Below, one piece after another: positions 28,277 to 37,240 of a stretch of 64,000 bases of DNA. Under the pieces are notes generated by a model. The model was not told the DNA's origin and did not search any database. It saw nothing but the letters and a program-made list of their open reading frames with translations. Position 1 is the stretch's first letter, and the number at the start of each line of letters is the position of its first letter. Origin of the DNA: Gloeothece verrucosa PCC 7822 (GTDB taxonomy: Bacteria > Cyanobacteriota > Cyanobacteriia > Cyanobacteriales > Microcystaceae); contig NC_014501.1 in NCBI RefSeq assembly GCF_000147335.1, positions 2,602,300-2,666,299 of the forward strand. The letters run 5' to 3'. Made by a program: the position numbers and the translations under genes.

Positions 28277-28469
28277 GGAATTTATAGAAGACGGACGGAC
28301 AATAGATTTGGGCGTGTCTGCAAACAGGGATTACAACCAAATAGTTATAGCTGCGCGTTCGCGGACATATAAACAATTAGCGGTGAGTAATCTTACTCAG
28401 TATAGCAGGTTTTCAGACACGCCCTACATATTTATTACTACTCCCTCTTTGAGATCAAGATTTTTCTAA
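28257..28469 (+). pseudogene. Exonuclease gene start, truncated by a MITE
   Basis: A good ribosome site (aaaaggag) leads to ATG and MKIFIDTEFIEDGRTIDL, which I recognise as the N-terminus of a DEDD-type 3'-5' exoribonuclease (Asp-x-Glu in IDTEF). After 18 codons the homology stops exactly where a terminal inverted repeat (28310) begins. The remaining ORF residues are encoded by the inserted element. The rest of the gene is not found downstream. Confidence 0.65.
28310..28424. mobile_element. MITE-like element, 115 bp, with 20-bp imperfect terminal inverted repeats
   Basis: Left end gggcgtgtctgcaaacaggg and right end agcaggttttcagacacgccc are inverted copies: 11 perfect terminal bases, then near-perfect. 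There is no ORF long enough for a transposase, so it would be mobilised in trans. It interrupts the exonuclease gene after codon 18. Confidence 0.75.
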
Positions 28470-29177
28470 AAGCTCAAAAGCATTTAAAAAGGCTCTTGTT
28501 TGTCTAGGGAGAGGATTATTTTTGGGATAGCGAACTCCTAAAGCGTAAACTTGTTGCTCAACCAAATAAACTCGCATGACAATTATTTCTTCACCACTCT
28601 CGAAGGTTATTTCTCGACCTGGAAATTCTTTGATGGCAATAGCGCGATCATCTTTTAAGGTAAACTCGCTATTTGGAGCCAATTTTTGCACTATGGCTCT
28701 AAATAAAACTTCACGATTTTGCAATTGTTCTTGGGTTAGGGACTCAGCATAGGCCACAACATAACGACGATCTTCGGCATTAGAGGCTAGAGTGCGAAAA
28801 CTCAAGACTCCCAAAGACGTATTTAAGTTGACGGTTTCTTGACTTAAAATGCCCGGAGGCATCCAAAAAGAACTATTTCCCTCCCTAAAAATAACAAATT
28901 GCCAAGCATTGGCTTGAGACTGAACGGGAATAACATCACTAGGAGGACGTTGAAATAAAATGCGGTCTTGCGATCGCAAACGTCCCGTTTCAAAAAAGCT
29001 ACGCACCTCAGCAGTGGCATTTTTCCTCTGTTGAGCGAGAAAATAGATAATCTTGTCATTAGGAAAACTATTACTATGACTAATTGATTCTGCCTGAGTT
29101 GGCAAACATTTTAAGCTTTGCAAAGCAATAACTATTATTGCTAGAGATTGAGTCAGAAAAGTTTTGATCATAAACAA
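28455..29177 (-). CDS. Secreted hypothetical protein, PsbP-like C-terminal half
   Basis: A 240-residue protein with an N-terminal signal peptide (TFLTQSLAIIVIALQ, cleaved near TQA). After a linker come segments such as ANAWQFVIFREGNSSFWMPPG and a C-terminal FESGEEIIVMRVYLVEQQVYALGVRYP, which suggests a PsbP/MOG1-like sandwich. I am not sure of that fold. Likely periplasmic or lumenal. Its 3' end comes up to the MITE region. Confidence 0.65.
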   Translation of the reverse strand: MFMIKTFLTQSLAIIVIALQSLKCLPTQAESISHSNSFPNDKIIYFLAQQRKNATAEVRSFFETGRLRSQDRILFQRPPSDVIPVQSQANAWQFVIFREGNSSFWMPPGILSQETVNLNTSLGVLSFRTLASNAEDRRYVVAYAESLTQEQLQNREVLFRAIVQKLAPNSEFTLKDDRAIAIKEFPGREITFESGEEIIVMRVYLVEQQVYALGVRYPKNNPLPRQTRAFLNAFELLEKS

Positions 29178-29639
29178 CTGATGACTAGGCTAAAGAGCAT
29201 TTATGGCAGTAAGTTAGGAGACATCGAGACAGGAGACACTCGGCGAAAAACTTTTGTCATATTAATAGGTTAGGCAAAAAAGTTTCCCATTCTTAGCTTC
29301 GACTGCTATAAATTGTATAAGCCCAAGGATCAAAAATAAAGCATTAAGCCTTTTATCATTCGGAAGTTACTCTCCAATAGTGGAGATGACAAATTCATGA
29401 AAATTTGACACTCCCCATCTAATTACTACACTTTGTTTCGTAATATAGATGGGGATTCTTGGTTCACTTTTATATGCTTGCTCTGACAGGATTACTCCAA
29501 CCAAAGTAGAGGTATCTTCTCCCCCATTAGCCATAGCTAACGATAAAAAACCGGCTCTCCTGTACTTAGGGTGATAAGAAAAAATTATAAATCGTAGGGT
29601 GGGTTAGGCGCGGGGATGATTTTGATAAAAAACCGATAA
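29178..29639. other. Intergenic region with a possible IS200/IS605 end
   Basis: No intact gene. It contains the 29413-29454 hairpin and, on the minus strand, a run reading NQESPSI, which resembles the C-terminal tail of many TnpB proteins. The bases gtagggtgggttaggcg near 29592 are a common cyanobacterial intergenic repeat. Confidence 0.4.
29413..29454. repeat. Long hairpin, possible IS605-type subterminal structure
   Basis: ccccatctaattac and gtaatatagatgggg pair with a single bulged base, leaving a 13-base loop. IS200/IS605 ends carry such hairpins, and a TnpB-tail-like peptide is encoded across it on the minus strand. Confidence 0.5.
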
Positions 29640-29694
29640 TATAGCAGAAGTCAGGAGTCAGAAGTCAGAAGTCTGAAGGGAAAAGCTTATTGCT
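29640..29694. repeat. Dispersed repeat, copy 2, abutting truncated hsdM
   Basis: Same sequence as 16635-16697 (atagcagaagtcaggagtc ... gaagggaaaagcttattgct). The homology to hsdM begins at the base after this copy ends. Confidence 0.75.
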
Positions 29695-30180
29695 GGGGGA
29701 AGATGCGGCATAGTTTTAGATGAAGGCGTATTATTTCGGACTAATGAAAAAGCCTTTGTTCAAACTAAACGCAAACTATTAAATGATTGTAATTTGTATT
29801 GTATTGTCAGTTTGCCAGCAGGAACATTTAAAGCCGCCAGAGGAGCAGTTAAAGCCAATATCCTCTTTTTCAGCAAAGGCAAACCCACCGAAAAAATATG
29901 GTATTATGACCTATAAGATGTCAGCGTAACCAAACGCAAACCCTTAAGCTTATCAGATTTTGATGAATTTTTTGAACTTTTACCCAGTCGGGAAGATACC
30001 GATAAAAGTTGGACAGTTACCCGCGAGGAAATAGAGTCTAAAAACTTCGACCTCAAAGCCGTTAACCCTAATGCTAAAGCCTCTGAAGATGAAAGCAGAC
30101 CCAAAGAATTACTAGACTTAATTGAGACAAAAGGTAAAGAAGTCGCGGCGGCTTTATCTCTGTTAAGAAAGTGGGAGTAA
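29695..30180 (+). pseudogene. hsdM remnant (type I restriction-modification methylase, C-terminal part)
   Basis: Reads GGRCGIVLDEGVLFRTN, CNLYCIVSLPAGTFKAARG and KANILFFSKGKPTEKIWYYD, then an in-frame TAA, then KRKPLSLSDFDEFFELLP ... LRKWE and the natural stop. The SLPAG-x-F and ILFF-x-KG blocks are typical of HsdM after its NPPF motif. The N-terminal half with the SAM site is missing and no hsdS or hsdR gene follows. It is a non-functional remnant cut off at a repeat. Confidence 0.8.
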
Positions 30181-30274
30181 TTTAAATAGGGATCTTAGTA
30201 GTTTAGGAAATGCTATAAACTAAAATATATTGGTAACAGGTGACCTCGAGATAAACTTAAAAAAATCTAAAACT

Positions 30275-30874
30275 ATGCGGACTCAACAAACCTTAGAAAT
30301 TCGCTGGTTTAATCAAGGGAAACTACCGGCAAATATTCAACAGTGGTTTGATCTTGACTGTCTCGGTAAAAAAAAGCAGAGTTTAGACTCTCCCGAAGAA
30401 CGAGAAGATGATTATCTTTATTTACCGAATTGTCAGATTTTAAGCTTTAAAAGGCGTGAACAAAATCTAGAAATAAAATTTCGAGTCAATGAATTTATCA
30501 ACGCTCAAAATAGTGATCCTGCCACGAGTCAAGGAAACATTGAAAGATGGATAAAATTAGAATATAATCAAGATATCCTCAAAAATATTGACAATTTCGA
30601 TAATTATAAACAGCAGACTTGGATCAAAGTCAAGAAAAAAAGATGGCAGCGTTGTTACAAAAAAGTTAACTTAGAAATTTGCCATCTTCAAATAGCACAA
30701 AATTTCTGGTGGACAATGGCGGCTGAAATGAAAGAAAACCCTAGAAATAATCTACAGCACTTTAAACAAGTCATCTCAGAATTTAGTCAGACTTACTCAG
30801 GACAGGAATTAACCGCTAAACAATCTTATGCTTATCCTACGTGGCTTCTGGAAAGTTTTACAGGCTGTTTATAA
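30275..30874 (+). CDS. Conserved hypothetical protein
   Basis: A protein of about 199 residues beginning MRTQQTLEIRWFNQGKLP. The frame opens 45 bases earlier, but the ATG at 30275 fits the conserved-looking start. It has a beta-rich front half (CQILSFKRREQNLEIKFRV), then VKKKRWQRCYKKV and a helical C-terminus. The EIRWF... start and a basic middle recall CYTH-like proteins, but the ExExK motif is absent, so I leave the function open. Confidence 0.65.
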   Translation: MRTQQTLEIRWFNQGKLPANIQQWFDLDCLGKKKQSLDSPEEREDDYLYLPNCQILSFKRREQNLEIKFRVNEFINAQNSDPATSQGNIERWIKLEYNQDILKNIDNFDNYKQQTWIKVKKKRWQRCYKKVNLEICHLQIAQNFWWTMAAEMKENPRNNLQHFKQVISEFSQTYSGQELTAKQSYAYPTWLLESFTGCL

Positions 30875-30937
30875 AGTAAATCGGTAAGCTAGAGATTGTT
30901 CGGCGGTATTTTCGGCACTTATAAAAGATTTAAGTCG

Positions 30938-31004
30938 AGTAGGGTGTGTTAGCAGAGCGTAACGCACCTAAAAGTATCGAGCGCAGAGCGTAACGCACCT
31001 AAAA
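30938..31004. repeat. Two copies of gagcgtaacgcacctaaaa
   Basis: The unit agagcgtaacgcacctaaaa occurs twice (about 30953-30973 and 30984-31004), preceded by gtagggtgtgttag. This is a common type of cyanobacterial intergenic repeat. Confidence 0.7.
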
Positions 31005-31028
31005 ATCAAAGGATTCTTAGAGCATTAA

Positions 31029-31199
31029 TTAATATATGTACCCAGATTTAAACTCGAGAATATTACTCTTATCTAGATTCAGAGCCGATATAATATTTAA
31101 GTTAGGAACCTCTTGATAACAGTGAGAACAATACCAATAAATTTTACTATTTCGAATATGACGTAAAGTTTTTCCGGAGCAAATAGGGCAGTGACGCAT
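31029..31199 (-). CDS. Small zinc-ribbon protein, 56 residues
   Basis: An ORF too short for usual cut-offs: MRHCPICSGKTLRHIRNSK, IYWYCSHCYQEVPNL, then a polar tail ending GYIY. Four cysteines (residues 4, 7, 24, 27) form two CxxC pairs. The RHIR...YWYC-x2-C-xQEVP pattern is familiar from small conserved cyanobacterial proteins. No function is known to me. Start ATG at 31197-31199; no strong ribosome site is visible upstream. Confidence 0.65.
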   Translation of the reverse strand: MRHCPICSGKTLRHIRNSKIYWYCSHCYQEVPNLNIISALNLDKSNILEFKSGYIY

Positions 31200-31339
31200 T
31201 TTTTAATAGTTTAATATTATTACTTATATAATACTAGGTTATTGGTGCTTACTACATCTTTCTAAAGAGATAAAAATTAGGCAATAGATTGTATAATTTA
31301 GCACAATTTGCCTTCTAGTAGAATAGATATGATTAAAAT

Positions 31340-31433
31340 TAATAAAGTTCTCGGATGAGAACCGAAAACCGAGGATAACAACAGACATTTAATCTTGTAC
31401 TAAACTAGAGGGAGTCCCTCTAGTCTTTTTGAA
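31340..31433 (+). ncRNA. Candidate small RNA with its own terminator
   Basis: A possible -10 (tatgat, 31328-31333) is followed by a hairpin gttctc-ggat-gagaac (31347-31362). An alternative pairing ctcgg/ccgag (31350-31354 with 31369-31373) excludes it. A strong terminator ends the region (actagagg...cctctagt then ctttttg, 31404-31430). No ORF lies between, and the next rightward gene is over 1 kb away. The existence of a transcript is inferred. Confidence 0.45.
31404..31430 (+). terminator. Strong rho-independent terminator
   Basis: A 10-base palindrome actagaggga/tccctctagt followed by cttttt. It ends the candidate small RNA and could also serve the leftward lipoprotein gene from the other side. 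Confidence 0.75.
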
Positions 31434-31464
31434 TTAACCTTACAACTTTGTCAACAATCTAGTA

Positions 31465-31962
31465 TTAGTCATTGTCAAAAGTTCTATAACGTGCTTGATC
31501 GGCGGCTCGTTGAGCTTTACCAGAAACATCATCGGCGGCTGTTCTAGCATTTTTAGCCGCTCCTTTGAGAGCAGATGCAGCTTCTTGTGCAGAATTTTCG
31601 ATATTTTCTCGTAGATCTTTAATGCCTTGTCCAGCTTTATCTTGTACATCTCCTGCTATATCAGAAATATCTTTTTTAGGTAGGAGAGGTTTATCATTTC
31701 CATGATACACACCGTGTCTTTCTAGATTTTGTCTAGATCCGTTAATGAGTGTTTCAGCTTTTTCGTTAACGCCTGATACATCTTGACGTTGAGGAATATC
31801 ACTCGGTTGCATCACATCAGCCGGTTTATTTGAGCGAGAAGTGGGTGCATTAGTAGCAAGCACTTTAGAGCTAGTACCACAAGCGGTAAGCACAAATAAG
31901 AATAATCCTGCTACAAAAACAGCAATTACTCGATATAAAGAAACAGGTTTTTTGATTTTCAT
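31465..31962 (-). CDS. Lipoprotein with helical tail
   Basis: A product of about 165 residues. The start at 31962 (MKIKKPVSLYRVIAV) has a ggag site upstream and begins a lipoprotein signal with lipobox LTAC. After a disordered Ser/Pro region come amphipathic Ala/Lys/Asp-rich repeats (DISDIAGDVQDKAGQGIKDL, AASALKGAAKNARTAADDV), as in small stress-related apolipoprotein-like or YtxH-like proteins. Membrane-anchored, probably in the periplasm. The role is unknown. Confidence 0.75.
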   Translation of the reverse strand: MKIKKPVSLYRVIAVFVAGLFLFVLTACGTSSKVLATNAPTSRSNKPADVMQPSDIPQRQDVSGVNEKAETLINGSRQNLERHGVYHGNDKPLLPKKDISDIAGDVQDKAGQGIKDLRENIENSAQEAASALKGAAKNARTAADDVSGKAQRAADQARYRTFDND

Positions 31963-32490
31963 TTTCAAACTCCGTCGATAAACTAAAAGATAATTTAAGG
32001 CTGTTTGATCAATTGAGCAGTGCAGATTAACTGGAGAACTGAACAAGTTCCCGACTAGCATTTAGAAGTTTTTGAGCAACACTATTGAGTTTAAATTTTT
32101 AACTATCTAAGTTTTGGACTTTCTGCAACTTGCTTGTTTTGACCTTAGCATTAATTATGCTTTTGAAACAATTACTAATAACCAGATTAATCAAGTTTTG
32201 TCTGGTTCCCATCCCTCAAAAGTAATAGATAAATTGATGATTTTGCCAGCCTAGTACCGAGTTTTTCAGATTTTCTACGGCTGAGTTAGCGAGGAATTCT
32301 CTTAACCTCTTACCGAAGAAATACTTTGAGAAAAGCTACCTATTTCTTAAGTCAGAGCAAAATAAAAATTATTTATCATACAATCATTGGCAGAGTAATT
32401 TTAAAAAATTTATCTATATCCTAGTAACTAAACCAAGGTATAGAGATAATAGAAATTCAAAAAAAATCAAATCAAACCTAATTTTAACTT
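31963..32490. other. Intergenic region, nothing recognised
   Basis: About 530 bases between divergent genes. It should hold the promoters of both; no ORF or clear structure seen. Confidence 0.4.
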
Positions 32491-32973
32491 ATGAAAGTAG
32501 AAGCCAAATTTACCAGCCAAGAAGCGGCTCACAATGCCCAAAATGCCATACAATCAGCCGGATTACCTCTAGAAAAAATCAGTCTTGAAACCCAGTCATT
32601 TATCCCTAGAACTGAAATTCGTCAAACCCAAACCCTAAAAAATGCTTCTACTGCGGCAGTGACGGGAGGCGTATTAGGGGGCATGATCGGCTTTTTTTTA
32701 AGCTTAGTTAACAGTAATGTTCCTGGTAGTGTGACATTTGTGGCTGATCATTCGGAAAGATTGATGTTTTTGATCACCCTGGCTGGTAGTATCATTGGCG
32801 CAGCCGGTTTTGGATTAATAGGTGCAATAACAGGGATTAATGTGCCTAAAAATGTGCCCAATGCTTATAGAGATAAAGCGGCTGATAATTATTTACTTGT
32901 GGTTGAAGGGAATGAAGAACAAGTACAGACAGTAACAGAAATTCTCAAACAACAAGGCGGTCAATTGGCTTAA
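32491..32973 (+). CDS. Hypothetical membrane protein, stress-protein-like
   Basis: A 160-residue protein with ends that look soluble and similar to each other (EAKFTSQEAAHNAQNAI and NYLLVVEGNEEQVQTVTEIL), around two Gly-rich membrane helices (about 54-74 and 92-114). This is the layout of general-stress-17M-like or Gly-zipper proteins. No motif gives a function. It is followed by a good terminator. Confidence 0.7.
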   Translation: MKVEAKFTSQEAAHNAQNAIQSAGLPLEKISLETQSFIPRTEIRQTQTLKNASTAAVTGGVLGGMIGFFLSLVNSNVPGSVTFVADHSERLMFLITLAGSIIGAAGFGLIGAITGINVPKNVPNAYRDKAADNYLLVVEGNEEQVQTVTEILKQQGGQLA

Positions 32974-33006
32974 AAAACATTAGTATTTATTATTAATAAA
33001 AAGTTT

Positions 33007-33026
33007 AGCCCGCACAGGCGGGCTTT
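33007..33026 (+). terminator. Rho-independent terminator
   Basis: Perfect 7-base stem agcccgc-acag-gcgggct followed by TT, 33 bases after the stop of the membrane protein gene. Confidence 0.7.
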
Positions 33027-33199
33027 GCTCATGTAGCTGCACCCCATCGACAAACTCAGGGCAAGCTTTTAAGGTATCAGAGTTTGGGAAAATCAAACAG
33101 TGCTAGAGGTTAGGGGGGTTAGGCAATAAATCACAATTTACAGAACTAATTCATCTTAAAATCCGTCTTAAAGCCTCTTTTTCTCCTAATGAATTAGGA

Positions 33200-33430
33200 T
33201 TATTGCAGACGTTGACGCAGTAAATCTTTAGCTTTATCAGCAGTAGAACTACTAGCTTGTTTAAGATTTTTGAAAAAATCAGCTAATTCCTGATCCCCTT
33301 CTCTTTCAGCATCTTGAATATACTGATCGTAAGTTTCTGCGCCTTGCAGCAAGTGATAGAGTACACTAATCAAATTATAGTGAGGATTTTGTGTTCCTGT
33401 ATTAGATTGAGACGATGTACTAACTGTCAT
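33200..33430 (-). CDS. Small helical hypothetical protein
   Basis: A 76-residue acidic protein. HYNLISVLYHLLQGAETYDQ and DAEREGDQELADFFKNLKQ suggest two long helices of a ferritin-like or DUF-type bundle. It is typical of small conserved stress-related cyanobacterial proteins. Function unknown. A ggaggtg site precedes the ATG. Confidence 0.72.
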   Translation of the reverse strand: MTVSTSSQSNTGTQNPHYNLISVLYHLLQGAETYDQYIQDAEREGDQELADFFKNLKQASSSTADKAKDLLRQRLQ

Positions 33431-34024
33431 TTCACACCTCCGTTTATCTTTATTTCACAAAGTACAAAAGTAAAAAATAAACCACTTCGATCTAAAGAAA
33501 TAGAAATTTATCCAGGAGCCTTAGACAGATTTTGCTTAAATCTAACTTGAGAGAGATGTTAATTGAAGGGATCAATCCTAATTTGAAATTATTATTTAAA
33601 TATTCAATAAAATATTTTTTGTTCCCTCTGCTCCCTACTGAGATTAAATTTGCATTTCTTTCCCCCAAATACCTAGAGAGGTTGGCGGCAAAACCTCCAA
33701 AAGTATCGTTTTATAAAACAGCCCATAAGTGTCACCCGAACAATTAATTATATATTTTCTTTCATCCCGCCTCCTCTGTGCCTCTTGCCTTGATCCTCTT
33801 GGCTTGTGCCCTTTCAACTGATCTCTTCCTTTTGGGATAGCCAACAGGCTTTAAACCCTACTGGGCAAAGGATTAAACTCAGGCTAAAGATAGATGTCTA
33901 AAGTCTCATTTTTGAGGAAACTTGGGATTAAACTGGGTAAATAGAAATTGAAAGACTTCTTAGCCCAGTTCTCTGCGATATTTCTGAACCCTAAAGCAAT
34001 TTGAAAGGTAAATTGTTAAATAAT
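33431..34024. other. Intergenic region, no gene seen
   Basis: About 590 bases. Short frames on either strand have no recognisable features. The right end presumably carries the promoter of the large membrane protein gene. Confidence 0.4.
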
Positions 34025-35596
34025 ATGTTTTCAACTCCATTAAATTTTATGGGATTAGGACTCCCGGATTTTTGGCTGGTACAAGTTCCTGCCGCAGATA
34101 ACACCAGGGAAACAGCAGAAAATGCAGCCCTAGTGTTTAGCGGTCCCCAATTTTTCTCAGCTTTAATTGCAGGAGTCGTTCTAGCTTTTGCCATACAATT
34201 ATTGTTAACTAATTTGGGAGTAGCTATAGGAATTTCTAGGGCTGGCGTTAAATCCGATGACTCATACACGCACACCAGCCAGGAAAGTTTTGGCAGTACC
34301 ATTCGCAAAATCGGTTGGACTCTGGGACTCGGAACTTTAATTAGTGTAACCGTTGCCTTATTTATCGCCTGTTTATTAGCTGTCAAACTCAGTTTATTTA
34401 CCTCTTCTTGGTCAGGTGCTATCGTCGGTTTAGTCATCTGGGCAACTTATTTTTGTTTGTTAGTTTGGGCCAGTTCTACTACAGTCGGTTCTTTAATTGG
34501 TTCAGTCATTAACACCGCTACCTCGAGTTTTCAAGCCTTATGGGGAACAGCCGCATCAGTCATTGGGGCTAAAGCCGTCAATAGACAGGTCGTAGAAACA
34601 GCCGAAGCCGCAGCAGCAGCCGTTCGTCGTGAAATCGGATCGGCGATTGATCCAGTCACTTTACGGGAGAATTTAGAAGATTACTTAAGCTCCTTACCGC
34701 TTCCGAGTCTAGATTGGCAAAAAATCCGCTCAGATTTTGAAAGTTTACTCAATGACCCCAACTTGCGAGAAGTTTTCAGCACCGACAACGGATTAGAAAT
34801 TGATCGACAAGCCTTTGTCAATCTCATTAGCGATCGCACGGATTTGTCAAAACGAGATGTTAACCGCCTAGCTGAACAACTCGAAGCCGCTTGGAAAAAC
34901 ACCACTGCCAAGTTTCAAAAAAAAGACCCCTTGGCAGATATCGGAGAATACATTAGAAATGCCACTCGTGAACAACTCTTAGGCCCTGATTTAGGAGATA
35001 GAATTGGTTCTCTAGTGGATGAGATGCGGAAACAAAGAAAATCTGACCATCCCAGTCCCCTCGCTCAAACCCTCAGTACCAGTTTAAATACCCTAGTAGG
35101 TTTAGTGATGGGACGCACAGACCTCAGCGATATAGATGTAGACAAAATAGTCGGTCAATTTCAACAGCTAAAAGATCAATTTAGCGAACAGAGCGATAAA
35201 CTTTCCACTAAGGTCGGCTTAAAAGAACCCCCCTCACCCAGTCCGGTACGTTCTGATATCGAAAATTTTCTACTCAATGCTTATCCCTGGCAGTTGCAAC
35301 CGAGAAATCTCAATCGAGAATTTAGAGATTTACTCTATGATCCCTTAGCCAACCCTGCGCTTATGGCTAGAGAGTTAGAACTAATTACTCGCTCAGATTT
35401 TAGCGAATTGTTGCGGCAAAAAGGGTTATTAACCCAAAACAAAATCGAAGAAACCGCTAATATCCTAGAACAAATTCGGCTCGAAGTTTTAGAAGTTGCT
35501 TACCAGCAACAAGAACAACAACGCAGACTTGCCCTGTTTAAAGATATAGAGCAATTTTTCTCTCGGACTTCCCCGTCAAGACCTCGTCAATCCTGA
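34025..35596 (+). CDS. Large helical-repeat membrane protein, N-terminal part (split by frameshift)
   Basis: I chose the ATG at 34025 (MFSTPLNFMGLG); the frame opens at a TTG at 34001. About 523 residues. Three membrane helices lie near 45-70 (ALIAGVVLAFAIQLLL), 100-125 and 132-155. After an Ala-rich helix (VVETAEAAAAAVRRE) come degenerate copies of a roughly 98-residue helical unit (LNDPNLREVF ... DRTDLSKRDVNRLAEQLE). The frame ends early because of one extra T in a T5 run at 35555-35559. Without it, reading continues FSLGLPRQDLVNPERLQ into the next ORF, giving a protein of about 1,040 residues. Confidence 0.8.
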   Translation: MFSTPLNFMGLGLPDFWLVQVPAADNTRETAENAALVFSGPQFFSALIAGVVLAFAIQLLLTNLGVAIGISRAGVKSDDSYTHTSQESFGSTIRKIGWTLGLGTLISVTVALFIACLLAVKLSLFTSSWSGAIVGLVIWATYFCLLVWASSTTVGSLIGSVINTATSSFQALWGTAASVIGAKAVNRQVVETAEAAAAAVRREIGSAIDPVTLRENLEDYLSSLPLPSLDWQKIRSDFESLLNDPNLREVFSTDNGLEIDRQAFVNLISDRTDLSKRDVNRLAEQLEAAWKNTTAKFQKKDPLADIGEYIRNATREQLLGPDLGDRIGSLVDEMRKQRKSDHPSPLAQTLSTSLNTLVGLVMGRTDLSDIDVDKIVGQFQQLKDQFSEQSDKLSTKVGLKEPPSPSPVRSDIENFLLNAYPWQLQPRNLNREFRDLLYDPLANPALMARELELITRSDFSELLRQKGLLTQNKIEETANILEQIRLEVLEVAYQQQEQQRRLALFKDIEQFFSRTSPSRPRQS

Positions 35597-37145
35597 AAGA
35601 CTTCAAGCGGATTTTATCTCGGTTTTAGAAGACCCAGATGCGGATTATGATACCCTCAGTAGTCGTCTAGCCCTCTTAGACCGTCCTACGCTGCAAAGAC
35701 TCATGCTTCATCAACGCGGAGATCTTACCCCAGAAATAGCGGCTGAGTTGATTCCGGCTTTAGAAGCGGCTCGTGATCGCGTTCTCCAAGAAGCCCACGA
35801 TTGGCAAGCGGCACTCAAAGTTAAAGGAGAACAGGTAAAATTAAGAATAGAATCCTATCTGCGCGATACGGGCAAAGATGAACTCAATCCCGAAGCTATT
35901 GAGCGAGAACTGAAATTATTACTAGAAGACCCTCAAGTGGGCGCGGCGGTATTGAGATCGAGAGTCTCTCGCTTTGATCGAGATACCTTAGTCAAATTAC
36001 TTTCCACTCGTGAAGACCTCAGCGAACAACAAGTTAATGAGATTCTCGACAACTTAGAAAGAACCTGGAGTCGTCTGGTTCATGCTCCTGGGGAACTAAG
36101 CGGCAAACTGCAACAACAGTATACTCAAGTTTCCAGCACCATCGCCGATTATTTACGCAATACCGGCAAAGAAGAACTCAACCCCGAAGGCATTCAGCGA
36201 GATTTACGCAGACTTCTCGAAGATCCTAGAGCCGGAGCGAGTGCCATTCGGCAACGACTGGCCATGATGGATAGAGATACTTTAGTCAAATTGCTCTCCC
36301 AACGACAAGACCTCAGTGAGCAACAAGTCAACCAAATTATCAATGAAGTACAAAGTGTACTCAAAAGCGTGGTGAATGCTCCTCGCTACTTGGCACGACG
36401 TACTCAACACCAAGTACACCGTTTTCAAGATGCCCTCGCCGACTATCTACGCTCTACTGAGCGAGAAGAACTCAATCCGGAAGCCATTCAACGGGATATC
36501 CGCTTATTGCTCAATGATCCTCGTTTAGGAATGGAGAGTTTGCAACAACGCCTCTCTGAGTTTGACCAAGATACCCTGGTAGCTTTGCTGTCTCAACGAG
36601 AAGATATTAGTGAGCAAGAAGCTAAGGTGATTATCGAGAATATTCTTTCTGTTCGGGAACGCTTTGTACAACAGGTGAGAAACATACAATATAAGATTCA
36701 AGATATTATTGACGGGATTTTAAATAGAATTCGAGATTATCTCAATGGATTAAAGCGCCCTGAACTCAATTATGATGGATTGACCCATGATATTCGTCAA
36801 TTGTTTGACGACCCTAAAGCGGGTTTTGAATCTTTGCGTGATCGCTTCTCACAATTGGATCGCGATACTCTGGTGGCTGTGCTGAGTTCTCGGGAAGATA
36901 TTTCTCAAGCTGATGCAGAACGGATTATCAGTAATATCGAACGCATCCGCGACCGCATTTTACAAAGAGCAGAACGTATTCAACAACAAGCTCAATTGCG
37001 TGTTGAACAAGTTAAAGAACAGGCTCAACGTCAAGTGGAAGAAACCCGAAAAGCGGCAGAGGCGGCTTCTTGGTGGTTATTCTTTACGGCTTTTATTTCT
37101 GCCATCGCTTCTGCTACTGCGGGAGCTTTAGGCGTTGTGGATTAA
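35560..37145 (+). CDS. Large helical-repeat membrane protein, C-terminal part
   Basis: Continuation after the frameshift; the shorter ATG frame starts at 35703. It contains four tandem repeats of exactly 98 residues, anchored by LNPEAI, LNPEGI, LNPEAI and LNYDGL. Each has LLxDPxxG, RDTLVxLLSxRxDxSEQ and a long helix. A Gln/Arg-rich coiled coil follows, then a final membrane helix (WWLFFTAFISAIASATAGAL). With helices at both ends, the protein could tether or bridge membranes. Whether the second ORF is translated on its own is uncertain. Function unknown. Confidence 0.75.
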
Positions 37146-37218
37146 TTGCTCTGATGCTAGGGTGGACTGTTCCCACCCTTGGATTTTCTTGAGTAACCAT
37201 TTTCAAGCCGCATTTGTC

Positions 37219-37240
37219 ACCCCGTCAGATCGGGGTTTTT
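37219..37240 (+). terminator. Rho-independent terminator
   Basis: Stem accccg-tcagat-cggggt followed by TTTTT, downstream of the large repeat protein. Confidence 0.8.

Noticed and set aside
31340..31433. Yfr1 small RNA
   Set aside because: The conserved ACTCCTCACAC core of Yfr1 is not present.
33644..33844. 66-residue leftward ORF
   Set aside because: Compositionally random, with no ribosome site or domain.
33991..34437. 148-residue leftward ORF
   Set aside because: Antisense to the first membrane helices of the large repeat protein; no motif or ribosome site.
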